A model generated the notes under the pieces. It was given only the letters and a program-made list of their open reading frames with translations, was not told the origin of the DNA and did not search any database. Positions 9,119-20,037 of a stretch of DNA of 64,000 nt are shown in pieces (positions within the stretch are counted from its first letter, which is position 1; each line of letters starts with the position of its first letter). This DNA comes from Agrostemma githago. Lineage: Eukaryota > Streptophyta > Magnoliopsida > Caryophyllales > Caryophyllaceae. A program made the position numbers and the translations under genes. The DNA is taken from the NCBI GenBank assembly GCA_958450325.1, contig OY288250.1:47032683-47096682 (forward strand), in the 5' to 3' direction.

Positions 9119-12035
9119 CAATTTTGAGAGTGCATCTGCGAACTGATTTTCTTCCCGGGGCAGATATATGTATTCTACCTTTTGGAATTGTTTCTCGAGA
9201 TCCCGTACTCGTGCCTGGTAGGCCACGAGATTAGCATTTCGAGTTTTCCATTTTTGAAGTGCTTGGTTAATGACCAAGGATGAGTCACCATGTACCCGAA
9301 GATTTGTAATCCCCAGATTGGCGGCGGCTTGTAGCCCGTAAATGCACGCTTCGTACTCTGCTGCATTATTGGTAACATCAAAGTCCAGTTTGATGGAGAC
9401 GGGAGTATGTTCCCCTTTTGGTAAAATTAGGAGGATCCCGACTCCGAACCCTCAAAAATTAGATGCACCGTCGAAGTATAAATCCCATGTTTCAGTATCA
9501 GTATGGAAAATATCTTCGTTTGGGAAGGACCAAGTGTCGGTGTGTCCTTCTTTGGTTATCGGGCTATCGGCGAGAAATTCAGCTACTACTCGACCTTTAA
9601 TAGCCTTTAACGGTACAAACTTTAAGTCGAACTCTGCCAGCATTAGAGTCCATCTAGAGATTCGGCCGTTGAGAATGGGCTTTTCGAAGATATATTTGAT
9701 CGGGTCCATCTTGGATAGCACATGGACCTCCTAACTGAGCATATAATGTCGGAGTTTCTTGGTAGCCCAAACTAGAGCCAAACACGTCTTTTCGAGCATG
9801 GTATATTTGCACTCATACTCTAAAAACTTCTTGCTGATGTAGTAAATGGCTCTTTCTTCGGAGTCAACTATCTGAGCCAGCATAGCCCCCATGGCTGTCT
9901 CGGTCGTCGTTAGGTACAACGACAGAGGCAAACCGGGTTGAGGTGGCATTAAGACTGGCGGAGCAGACAGAATTTCCTTGATCTTGTCGAAAGCAGTTTG
10001 GCACTTGTCATCCCATAGTACCCGTTCTCCCACTTTCAGTTTCTTGAAAATTGGTTCACACACCATGGTTAGTTTGGAAATGAACCGACTGATGTACTGG
10101 ACTTTCCCGAGGAATCCCCTTATTTCTTTTTCGGTTTTAGGAGGTTGCATCTCGGTAATGGCTTTGATTTTAGCTGGGTCGACTTCGATACCTCGTTGGC
10201 TAACGATATGACCCAGTAATTTGCCTGATGTTACCCCGAAACTGCACTTTTGAGGGTTTAACCTCATGTTGTATTTGCGCAATCGGGTGAAAAATTTTCT
10301 TAGGGCAGTGATGTGACCGTCCCGTTCTTTGGATTTGACGATCATGTCGTCTACATAAACTTCTACCTCTTTATACATCATGTCGTGTAATAAAGTGGTA
10401 GCGGTCCTCTGATATGTGGCCCCGGCATTAATGAGACCGAAAGGCATGACGGTATAGCAGTAGGTACCTCAAGGTGTGGTGAAGGTAGTCTTACTCATGT
10501 CTTATTCCGCCATCTTGATCTGATTATACCCGGCATACCCATCCATGAATGATAGAAGGGCATGATCGGCCGTGTTATCCACCAGTATGTCGATGTGTGG
10601 TAACGGAAAATCATCTTTCAGGCTCGCCTTGTTAAGATCCCGAAAATCTACACATACCCGCACCTTACCGTCCTTTTTAGGAACCGGCACGATGTTTGCC
10701 ACCCAGTCCGGATACTCGGACACTTGTATGAAGCCGGCTTTGAATTGTTTGTCGACTTCTTCTTTTACCTTGAGAGACCATTCGGGCCTCATCCAACGAA
10801 GCTTTTGTTTGACCGGTTTGCACCCGTCTTTGATTGGTATGTGGTGCTCGGCTATTTCTCGGTCTATCCCCGGCATGTCCTTGTAGGACCATGCGAAGAC
10901 ATCCTTGAACTCTTGGAGGAGGCTTATGAATTGTTGTTTCTCCTCGGGATCTAAGGATAACCCTAGCTTAAGTGTCTGAGGCTCTAAGGTTGTTCCCACA
11001 TTTATGGACTCGGTTTCTTCGATTACCGGGTTCCGGGACTCCCTTTGCTCTAGTTGCTCGATCAGATGCGGAGGTAAGGGTACCTGTTCGTCTGGTTTCT
11101 CAATGTCATAGCATAAAACATTTTTAAAAGCAGAATTTGAAAGAGACAAGTCGTAAGCAGAACGGTTGTTATTATTGATTGAAAACTTGGAAAACAGCTC
11201 AAAGAGAGCAGCCATCTGATCATTGGTCAGTGGCGGGATAGGTAGGGCACTCGGGACAGACCCCGAAGTGCCAGCAGCAGGAATAATAAAAGGGAGGGGG
11301 GTTACAGGAGTGACTCTAGCACCGACTTCCCTAGACTCGACCTCAGACTCTGACTCAGACTCGGACTCAGACTCAGATTCAGGCATGTCTCCCTCTCCGG
11401 TGACCAGTTTGTAGATCCTTCCCTGACTGTCAGTCCACTTGACAGTTCTCCTCCAGGCCTTGTTTCCCGTCTCGGAACCAACATCCGAGATCAGCTTGGT
11501 CGGGTCAAACCTGTTGCTGCGGAGGATCAGGTTGACCAGATCTTCCTTCGGAGTTGGGGCTATGGTGTCTTCCCCAAATAGTAGCCCTAGTGCGGGCTCA
11601 GCATCTTCAGCTCCATTGGACTGGATGAGGGCAAACACATCATCCGGAATGTAGTTGCAGTCTCGGGCCAAGTGGGTCCCGAGCTGCATAGCATTGGGTT
11701 GGTATAGACCAACCTGGATAGCCCCAAACACCGGTGTGACAAAGTAGTCAGCCAACCGTGGGCTATAAGGGCTCAAGTAGATACCCTTAAGGATGTTGCA
11801 GGCCTTTTCGATTCCTGCTCGGACAACATTGTCGGGGGTGATGTCATAACCAAGACCAAAGTGAGATTCTTCGTCTTTGAGAACCTCGATGATCTTCCCA
11901 GCTGGAAGATCGGGTCGAGAGGTAGCCCCCGGAAAGTACCCTAGGTTTTGGAGCATCATGTCGATACTCGTAGTGAAGTAAGGCCTAAAGAGGTACTCTT
12001 CCTCGATCATCCCCACAAAATCGAACCCCCCAGAG
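9119..12035 (-). pseudogene. Reverse transcriptase and two RNase H domains of Tat element 1
   Basis: It begins with a long protease-RT linker (from IEEEYLFRPYF; about 350 residues, including a run of SE repeats coded near 11340-11390). RT motifs follow: CVDFRDLNKASLKDDFPLPH, SFMDGYAGYNQIKMA, then MPFGLINAGATYQR and the catalytic VYVDDMIVKSK. The first RNase H follows (ALVWATKKLRHYML). The second, archaeal-type RNase H that marks the Tat lineage begins WDLYFDGASN, has NNAAEYEACIYGL, and ends YLPREENQFADALSKLAS. In-frame stops lie at 10499-10501 (expected Glu), 10467-10469 (expected Trp, before GTYCYTVMPFGL) and 9728-9730 (expected Tyr), and another follows GASNF. No functional Pol can be made from this copy. 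Confidence 0.88.
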
Positions 12036-12410
12036 GTCCGTGCGTCCCGTGGCGTTACAGCTAGCCACAGTCATTGGTGTTGCCTCTAAAGTGATGACAT
12101 CGTTAAGCAGAGGCATCTTGATCTTTCGGTGGAGGGTGGAGGACACCGCCTTGACTGCGTGGATCCAAGGCCTACCTAGGAGAAGGTTGAATGACGAGGT
12201 GACATCGATCACCTGGAATTCGAGCTCCTTCTCTATTGGGCCGGTTATGATGGTCAGTTTCACGGCCCCAGCTACCGACTTTGGGCTCCCTCGAAAGCTT
12301 GGATGGTCTGAGCAGTCGGAACATAGTCAGCCTCGGTAATGCCGAGGGCTTTTGCGGTCCTTAGAGGAAGAACGTTCACAGCAGACCCGTCATCAACTAG
12401 GGTCATGGGA
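11985..12410 (-). pseudogene. Aspartic protease of Tat element 1
   Basis: It would cleave Gag-Pol. The active-site region reads LVDDGSAVNVLP on the minus strand (about 12370-12404), and the retropepsin C-terminal motif SFNLLLGRPWIH follows near 12160-12195. Between them the frame is broken by a TAG after EGAQS. A one-base frameshift separates the active site from the end of gag (ILPMTLVDD is expected where the gag frame reads IPSHDPS). Protease identity rests on these two motifs and on the position between gag and RT. Confidence 0.75.
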
Positions 12411-14119
12411 AGGTATTTTCCTCGGCAGACCACCGTATGGTGGTAGGTCGGCTTCGGAGAAAGTGATTACCGGTCCTTCTTCCTTAGCCTTGCCTTTTAG
12501 GTGGGGCAAGACCGTGGCTACCATTTCAGCAGGGGTAACCAAAGTGTCAACCTTAATTTGATCGAGAGCCTTTGTGAGTGCTTCCCGATGTTCTTGAGAA
12601 CTAACCAGAAGTTGCCATATAGTGAGGTCAACTCGGGTCTTCTTCAATTGTTTCACAAGAGCCGTTTCAGCAGTTGGCTCTTCAAGAGTGACTTCCGTAA
12701 TGACGGTTGTCGGGATAGGGGTGTCCTTAGAGCTAGTGGCTTGGTAGGGACGACCAAGGTGGTTACTGGTTAGGACTCGGGATTTAGTCTTTCGAATCTC
12801 CTCGGCGGTGATGGGGACAGCTTCCCCTTTTGCGAGATAGACATCATCTTCGTCATCGAACCAGATCCCGTTCACTTGCGGGATAAATAGAGCGATCAGG
12901 TGAGAACAATCAATCACCTCCCCGGTAAGGATGGCGTGGGAGCTGAAAGGGTTCTCCTTGTTGCTAGGCTTATCTCCGGGTAGCGGGATTTTACCGCTTT
13001 CAATCAGGTCCTGAATCAAGTGCTTCAGTTTCCAGCACTTCTCGGTATCATGCCCATTGCCTCGGTGGTATTGGCAATAGGCTTGAGCATTTTAGTTCTT
13101 GGAGCGTCGCTGGACCGGAACTTCAGGAGTTGGGCCTATCGGTTGGATTAGGCCTTTTGAGGATAGCCTTTGTAAGGCATAAGTATAGGTCGTGCCTATA
13201 TCAGTGAAAACCCGAGGTGGGGTGTTCTTCTTGGACGGGGTATCTAGTAGATTCACCGCGTCGAAAATGCTGCGAGTTGCAGCTTGAGGCTTGCTTGTGG
13301 AGGAAGAAGCCCCTTGGTAACCCTTAGCAGCGGCCTTGGTGAGGCCTTCCAGTCTCAGATCATCTTCGATCCTCATACCCATTTCAGTAAGGGTGGTGAA
13401 ATTGGGTATGACGGCATATCGGAGGTGAACCCGGTAGGATGGGAGGAGGTTCTTAACAAAGGCCTCCACTAAAGTCTTCTCACTGGGCTTGTCAACCAGT
13501 TTCACACTCTCGGCCCTCAATCGTTGAAGGTATTTGGTAAAACCTTCTTTCGGCTCCTGGGCCATAACCTCTAGAGATCTCATTGTGGTTTGGATCTCGG
13601 TGTTGTCAGCATAGTTCCGAGCGAACTCGGTGGCCACATCATCCCATGTAGGGTATTTCTTCGGGTCTAGCCTGTAGTACCAGGCCCGAGGGTGCTTTTC
13701 AAGAGACGCCGCAAAGAGGTTCTTGAACATGGTGGAGTCCACCCCTTTGATGGCCATGAACTCCTTGAAGGCCCGTACGTGTAGTAACGGGTCTTCAGTC
13801 CCTTCGAACATAGGCAAACCGGTGAGGTTTAGGTTTGCAGGCAGCTTGTCACTTAGCGGGTTATACTCCCGACTGTTTTCCCGGTGAATGTTGTTACTCC
13901 CAGTTAAATTAACTTGTTCTTCGAGTCGGCGGACCGACTAACCAGTTCAGCTAAAGGTCCGGTAGTTCCGGTAGTAGGAGTCCTGTGCTCCACCGAAGCC
14001 AATCGAGTGACGATAGCAACTTGCCCAGCCCTCATTTCATTCAGTTGGGCATCGATGTCGGCCTGCTTCTCGATCATGGCATCAACGGAGGTTTTCAATT
14101 CAGCTAAGGCAGTTTCCAT
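12411..14119 (-). pseudogene. Gag of Tat element 1
   Basis: Gag is the structural protein of the virus-like particle. It starts at the ATG 14117-14119 (METALAELKTSVDAM) with a coiled-coil-like N-terminus. A frameshift near 13935 is needed to pass into RRLEEQVNL and then the retrotransposon-gag core (LLHVRAFKEFM, HPRAWYYRLDPKKY, EGFTKYLQRLRAESVKL). A TAA at 13089-13091 interrupts it before the zinc-knuckle-like CQYHRGNGHDTEKCWKL. The C-terminal part runs to the protease junction near 12410. The second Tat element encodes a clearly homologous Gag at 43120-43936. Confidence 0.85.
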
Positions 14120-15348
14120 CCTGCGAGCGTGTCTGGTTGATGGTGGCCTGACTGTAAGAACACCACGTAATCAGAAACCGAACCCAGTCTTGGAATCAAA
14201 GGAAACAGCACATCCCGAGCGACCCAAAAAAGAAAGGACTGAGTGGAAAAAACTCGAGAAAGACATCTAGACGGATGACTCGTGGGTGGTATGACTTCCT
14301 TAGGATTTCGGCTTTGTGGGCCTAGTCCCGTTCGAAGGAAGGTCCACGTGAGATTATTCCCCAGACTTTTGACTCGAGTGTACGGACGGACTTTCCTTTG
14401 TAGGGGTATGCCCTACGCGGGTTGGTCGTGCCATGACAAGTAAGGCGGACTCGGGAAAGGGGGGAAACTCGTGATATAAGATCGACGGAGTTTCGACGCT
14501 ATAAACCCTCTACGTACTATGCAAAGACCCGACACACGGATAGACGGTAGGTCCTATGATAAGGAAGATTTATTTTAAGAAAGTTGAAAGTTGAGGTTTG
14601 AATGCAAAAACGAACGAATTTCCGAGAGTTTTGAAAACTGAATACGGAATTTCGAAAACCGAGATTAGAATTTTGAAAAGGAAAATTCCGAAAATCAAGG
14701 TGGTGGGGGTGGAAGTTCGAGAATTAAAACGGACAGCATGCCGACTACAGAAAAGGATATTTTGAGTCAAATCGTTTGATCCTAAATTTCGGCGGCATTC
14801 CGAGTTTTGAAAGTGGGATATTTTTGAAAAGGTGAGTCCCGAAATGGGCAGCATTTCGGGTTTTTCAAAATTGGGCATTTTGGAAAGACGGGTCCCGAAA
14901 TGGACAGTATTTCGGGTTTTTCGAAAGGTGGGTATTTTGGAAAGATGCAATTTTGAAATGACGGTTTTTTGAAAAATGACACGGAAACCAAGTAGCACGT
15001 AGTCAAACAAGCATTATAACGACGCTTATGTATGCTTTACACTAAGTCTCGGTCGGTCAAAATAGGGTCTATACCAACAACGATGGCTTTCTCATGTGAT
15101 GGACGGACTCCCTAAGCCGAGTTGGTCTTAGGACATGCCGCAAAACCGAGACGAGTTCCACCATCGATGTTTTTAGCGCACCCATGTAGGAATGCACCGC
15201 GGTATAGTGGGACGTCGGTCACAAGTAACCGGCTCGGGCAAATTTGGGTTATGCATGAATCATTAAACTAATGCGCGCACACTAATCTACGAACGATTTC
15301 TCTTCGAGTCTCACCCTAGGAACCCCGATGACATGTGGTACATCAGTT
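14120..15348 (-). other. 5' untranslated leader of Tat element 1
   Basis: 1.2 kb between the primer-binding site and the gag ATG. It contains several diverged, purine-rich repeats (runs such as CCCGAAATGG...CAGCATTTCGGG on the plus strand near 14836-14915). No gene is supported. Leaders of this kind normally hold packaging and dimerisation signals, but none can be identified here. Confidence 0.6.
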
Positions 15349-15367
15349 ATCCCCAGCGGAGTCGCCA
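15349..15367 (-). other. Primer-binding site (tRNA-Arg type)
   Basis: On the minus strand TGGCGACTCCGCTGGGGAT begins three bases after the 5' LTR end. It is complementary to the CCA-tailed 3' end of a plant tRNA-Arg, as in Ogre and other Tat elements (assignment from memory of the tRNA end). The same site is at 41806-41824 in the second Tat element. Confidence 0.85.
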
Positions 15368-16355
15368 AATTGTGGACATGACGTAGGTCCACCCCAACGC
15401 GGCGAAGCGCGGGTTTGGGTAGGCGAATGAATCTCGTGGTAAGATTGTTCTCGGGTTCGAAATTTAAGTCAAAATGGAGTCGCCACCGAATTTTGTGGTT
15501 ATTCGGAACCATACGAGCCCACTCTATGTCGTCATGGGCTATACACAAAGTAAGCCCACTTCGATTTCAGAGTTTATGGGGCTCGTCCCTTTGCATTGTT
15601 ATATCAATACCGTTTACACCGGCTTTCGTATATAAAATGACTCTCGTGCGCCAAGGGTTTCGGGCATCCGGAAACCAAAGGTTCTGAGTAAGGGGTGAGG
15701 GTACGTGTTGGGAAGCCCACTAAGGACACCCAACCCCGCCCGCACATGGCGGCCTCTACTAAGACATCGTTCGTGTTCGTGTACGCGCGCTAGTAAAACG
15801 ATTAAATGATATGCAAACAGCGTTTTCGGGCTAAGCATGCGAATTTTGCGTTAACTACGTCATTTAATGCATCTTATTATTTGTCGAAATGATTTAGCAT
15901 GCGAGGTTCATTTATAAAGTGTAAAAGCAATTAAATAAACAAAGCTCGCAAGTAAATAAAAATAACGTACAAATTACACGGGCGGAAATACAACCCGGAG
16001 TTCACAATACAACAATACGTAAAAGTAATAAACAAAATAATGCAAAATAAAGATTAAAACGGACCCGTATATAAACTAGACCGAGAAATATGTAGATGGA
16101 CTAACCCCGCTTAAATACGCATTATGTCGCGTATTAAACGAAGGACGAGAACATGAGACTGTGGCATATTGCTAGCCTAATCTCACGTCCCGTAGTCTTG
16201 TCCCGACTTATCACGTCAAAGTGGTCAAAGTCGTTCTACGTGTCGTGATGTGTATAGTTTTGAAAGATAGGAAGGTCGGATGATGGTCTAAAGTCGATAA
16301 AGAATGGGGCTCGAAATATGTGTCCAAGCCCTCGGTATTTCGGGTTATGAGACCC

Positions 16356-16461
16356 ACTCGATCGAGTCATTGACTGACTCGGCCGAGTGTGTCATTAGCG
16401 TGGCTACTGACCACTTTTTGGGGTGCTACTCGATCGAGTGGCCTATGGCACTCGATCGAGT
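16356..16461. repeat. Four-palindrome cassette in the 5' LTR (downstream copy)
   Basis: Sites start at 16356, 16377, 16428 and 16450 (offsets 0, 21, 72, 94). The second site reads ACTCGGCCGAGT, a perfect palindrome with a GC core, where the 3' LTR partner has core GT and is imperfect. Confidence 0.85.
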
Positions 16462-17351
16462 GCCCCCTGTACGAGAGGTGGCTCGCTCGGTTTTATGACT
16501 TGAAATCGATAGTTGGCCTAACCAAATACGAATATCGCGCGATTCGTACTTAGCTCGACCTCCGGTATTATAATCGTGTATGAACGAATATAATACCGTC
16601 ATCGGGATTTTAGGAAAACGTTTACGTTAGATTAGGAAATTTTGAATTGGTGACGAAATGTATCCCTCTACGTCACGACATCGGGACTAACCCTTTCGGG
16701 TTACGTGATGTCGATTTTCGTGTCAACGGGTTTCGCACCAATTGTGGAAAGGGGATTAAATCCGTTCAACTACGACGGATCACGATCTCATCACGCCCTT
16801 GAGTACGGCGTGGCTCCTCGAAAGGGCTCCACCTCCGTCGTTGCTCGTAAAGGGATTAGACGGACCAAAAGTGATCATCGTAGTTAAACGTTTTAAAACC
16901 GATTTTGATACTAGTTTTATATATACGCGGTATTATTAATGACGCTAGTAATAGAAAAATGACAATACAAAATAAAGATGCAAAAAGGTATAAAAAAAAC
17001 GTTAGTGTTAGTGTCGGTGTTACTACGATCATAATACGAAAATGTACATAAAACGATATAGAAAAGAGATAGAGAAGGGGTTTAGGACACCCTCAACATA
17101 CATGCTAGTATAGACCTCGGAAATGGACTCGTGAATAGCGACAAAGCTTGGGAGTATTGAGGATGTACGTGAGTTAGGGTGTGTATGGATGTTGTGTCGG
17201 TTTCCGAGGTATAAGTGGCTCGGATTTTGATGTGTTTTGCTTAGGGTTTGTAGTGTAGGTATGTAGGGTTGTAGTAGGGTAAAAGGTGACTGAAGTTGTA
17301 GGGTAAAAAGTGAATGAAAATCTCTGAAATGCATGGGGGGGGGGGTGAAGC

Positions 17352-17361
17352 GGTATTTATA
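17352..17361 (-). promoter_or_regulatory. TATA box of the LTR promoter (5' LTR)
   Basis: TATAAATACC on the minus strand. This copy would drive the genomic transcript of Tat element 1. Confidence 0.65.
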
Positions 17362-17385
17362 GACTTCACCCCTCGACCTAGGGGC

Positions 17386-17493
17386 ACTCGATCGAGTGGC
17401 CCTAGTGCACTCGATCGAGTGCCTTCGCAAATGGGCCAAACCCGGGTAAAAAGGCTCCACTCGATCGAGTGAGGTCAATCCACTCGATCGAGT
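17386..17493. repeat. Four-palindrome cassette upstream of the 5' LTR TATA box
   Basis: Four perfect ACTCGATCGAGT palindromes start at 17386, 17409, 17459 and 17482 (offsets 0, 23, 73, 96). It is the cleanest cassette in the window. Confidence 0.88.
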
Positions 17494-17885
17494 GGGTCAA
17501 AACGGGTGAGATAAATAAGGGAAGGTTGACTTTGTAGTTGTGATTGCTTTTTTGAATTTTATTCTTTGCGCCAATCTGAACTTGGCTGACTTATGAGACG
17601 GTTTCGCCTTTGACCGGGTTTTGACCCGGTCGCCAAAAGACGGGAAATATTTTTGGTGTCGGTTTTGGCCCAAATTAGTATTATTTTGCTCGGAACGGCC
17701 AGCTTGGCCTGAATTTGAGGTCTGTTTTGTGAGATTTTACTCCGCTAAAAAGTCCATGTCGGATATTATGAATTCCGAGCCCAAGTCCGAGTATACCAAG
17801 TCATGTTGACGTCCAATCATCATCGGGTGTTTTTCGGAGACTACCATAGACACGTGGCAGTCAAAATGCGGGTGTCTACAGAATG

Positions 17886-19437
17886 TCATTAACTTATTGT
17901 ATACTACTGGGGTATACAAACAAGCGTGGCTTTATGATCCCCTGTGGGTGACAGACGCAGAAGAATGATCTCCGTAAATGGAATCAACGTGTGTCTATAT
18001 GGTAATACGAGAACAGCGGGAGCACAATCTCGGGCATAGCAGGGAAAAACCAACAACATTAATAGTTGGAGCTACTGAATTCAAAAGCCACACATACTCA
18101 AGACTACCAGACGAGGGTCTCGCTCTATAGATCAGGCATAATATTGGACACTTCTCTTTAGCACCACGAAGTGATTAGATCTAGAAACAGATAACCTAAA
18201 ACGGACATGTTGGCAAGAAAAACTAGACAAAGTGTAAAGATATTGCAGTACTGTAAAACAATCAGCAGGAAATAGGAGCAGACCCAGATCACTTTGCAAA
18301 GGCAAGGAACACATCAGCATCATCCACCACGATATGGGCATTGATGTATGAAAAAATGTATTATCATACCTAGGATGGTGTATCCGAAGTGTTGCTTGTG
18401 TGCATGTACAGTGATAGCCTGCTGGAGAACGGTGAAGTAGGTAATACGAAGAGACAGATTGGTGGGCAGAAGGTTAGTGCGGTAATACGCGACAACACGC
18501 TATTAATGTCAGGTTGTTTAGGTATTTCAGAAAATAGGTAATGTTATGGAGAAGCTAAGACCCTCCGTGAGTGCCTTGACTACAATTCTAGAGTCTAATG
18601 CCGAGAGTACGACTGTTGGACCCGCATAAACCGCGGATTCGCCTAATATCGTTACAATTCTTTTGTTTTTTTTTATTTTGAAGGCATATCCGGGAGGAAT
18701 TAGCCGAGCGACACCATTTTGCAATCGCTTGTGCAATGTGCTTATTAGATTTATGGAGAGACTGGGCAGAAATGAGAGTACAGGTGGTCTCGAACGTATT
18801 ACAGAAGTGAAGATAGGAGAAGTTCGCAAATCTAGAGAGTTACATTCACTTAAAAAGACAGATACGAAAAAAAAATATTGTCACCGAAGGTTACTAAAAG
18901 CACATGTAGTGGCATCGAAAATGTGGTGTCTCAGTAAGGCATTAAGAGACCGTATGTTCTAATAGTTGTCATCGTCCTCTAGTGCATGTCTACCGATCCG
19001 TCGTATCATGTTGGATAACTCTGTGCATCTGGGATATTAGAATGATCTACACCGATAAGTGGCACAAGGCATTGGCACACTCCACAGCAACAATAAATCC
19101 CAACCGCAAGGACAGTCCAAGTACTCGTCTACGATCTTCCACCCCCTACGGACCTGTGCACCCGTATAACACTCTAAGATTCAGTAATACCTTTCCGTTT
19201 CCGATAAAATAAAGAGAACAGTTCGAGGCACCTGCGTTTCAAACGTCTGCAGAGCCTCGTTCCAACGTTAAACAGTGCGAATTAGACTACTAAGGCCATA
19301 CTGAAAATAACTTCCTGGCTCGCGCACCTTCCTAAACAATTATAGATATGTTTCATAGCGACATGTTTAGACGTTAACGAGGTCAAGGTCGCATCACATA
19401 TATACAGTATCCGTAGTTATGTACACTGATACCCGAG
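17886..19437. other. Helitron interior, no gene recognised
   Basis: A minus-strand frame of 100 codons (18527-18829) and a plus-strand frame of 99 codons (18663-18962) overlap each other. Neither shows a known domain. Downstream sequence of the F-box-like copy B (19438-20037) is expected here. Confidence 0.4.
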
Positions 19438-20037
19438 TCAATCGATAACAATGACATCTATTGTTCTGAGTAGTCCCAAAGCTATTACCTGTGCTGTCAT
19501 TACAGCCTGCTCGGCGAATTGCTCAATGCAGGCGGTCGTTTTTTCTGCAGAGGTAGATCCAGTAATGTCCAAATGAGGTGTAATGTTCATTGCATGCGCC
19601 TGGAAACTGTGCACCAGTCTCTTCACGAGGCTATTGTTGGTTAAGTAGCATCTGCACCTGCGCGAAACCACAACTTCACCCCGAACGGTAATTGTCACAC
19701 CAAAAAAGAGTTCCGTCTGTAGGAGTCTGCTGTAATCTGCAACCCATCACGGCGCATCTAGCCTTAGTGCGAACATTTGAGCCCACCACTTGCAGACAAG
19801 TGGAAGCGCTGCTCTGTCAGACGCATCAAGTTGCAGGAATATCTGCTGCATGTAGTCATCGCTAGAAAGGATTGCGCTTACGTGCGAGCGCCGAGTTCCA
19901 TAGATTATAACGTCGTGGGGACGACTATATACGAAATGTAAGCGTTGTAATTTCTGTTGCCTGCTATCAGCTATGACGGCATCCCTATACGCGTCTGTAT
20001 TGTTTGTTATCCATCCTCTGCAAGAGTACGCAGCCAT
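19438..20037 (-). pseudogene. F-box-like protein, Helitron copy B (one premature stop)
   Basis: A full-length relative of copy C. The ATG at 20035-20037 gives MAAYSCRGWITNN. SRQQKLQRLHFVYSRPHDV and the F-box-like segment DDYMQQIFLQLDASDRAALP follow, then CKWWAQMFALRLDAP. The next codon is TGA (19747-19749) where copy C has CGA or another Arg codon (DVPRWAKDY), so a single C-to-T change would explain the break. After it the frame stays open through RGEVVVSRRCRCYLTNNSL to the stop near 19438. An N-terminal F-box followed by an unrelated family-specific tail fits an F-box-like protein. The function in the Helitron is unknown. Confidence 0.7.

Larger units (their letters stand above)
2223..17880 (-). 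mobile_element. Complete Tat/Retand-type Ty3-gypsy retrotransposon
   Basis: A 15,658-bp LTR retrotransposon in minus orientation. GAATG occurs on both sides (2218-2222 and 17881-17885), the expected 5-bp target-site duplication. The LTRs are 2223-4745 (3') and 15371-17880 (5'); each starts TGTAGACACC and ends TGTCCACA in element orientation. A tRNA-Arg type primer site and a G-rich polypurine tract sit beside the LTRs. The internal order gag, protease, RT, RNase H, a second RNase H, integrase, then a long non-pol region is diagnostic of the Tat lineage. A plus-strand plant-mobile-domain gene lies between integrase and the 3' LTR. All ORFs carry stops or frameshifts, so this copy cannot be autonomous. 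Confidence 0.95.
15371..17880 (-). repeat. 5' LTR of Tat element 1
   Basis: 2,510 bp, a near-identical partner of 2223-4745. In element orientation it starts at 17880 and ends at 15371. The TATA box is at 17352-17361. The poly-G/C run near 17335-17345 differs slightly in length from the 3' LTR copy, and a stretch after 16806 is a few bases shorter. It carries two four-palindrome cassettes (16356-16461 and 17386-17493). Confidence 0.95.

Noticed and set aside
15349..15367. tRNA fragment
   Set aside because: The match is limited to the 3' end complement of tRNA-Arg beside an LTR: a primer-binding site, not a tRNA gene.
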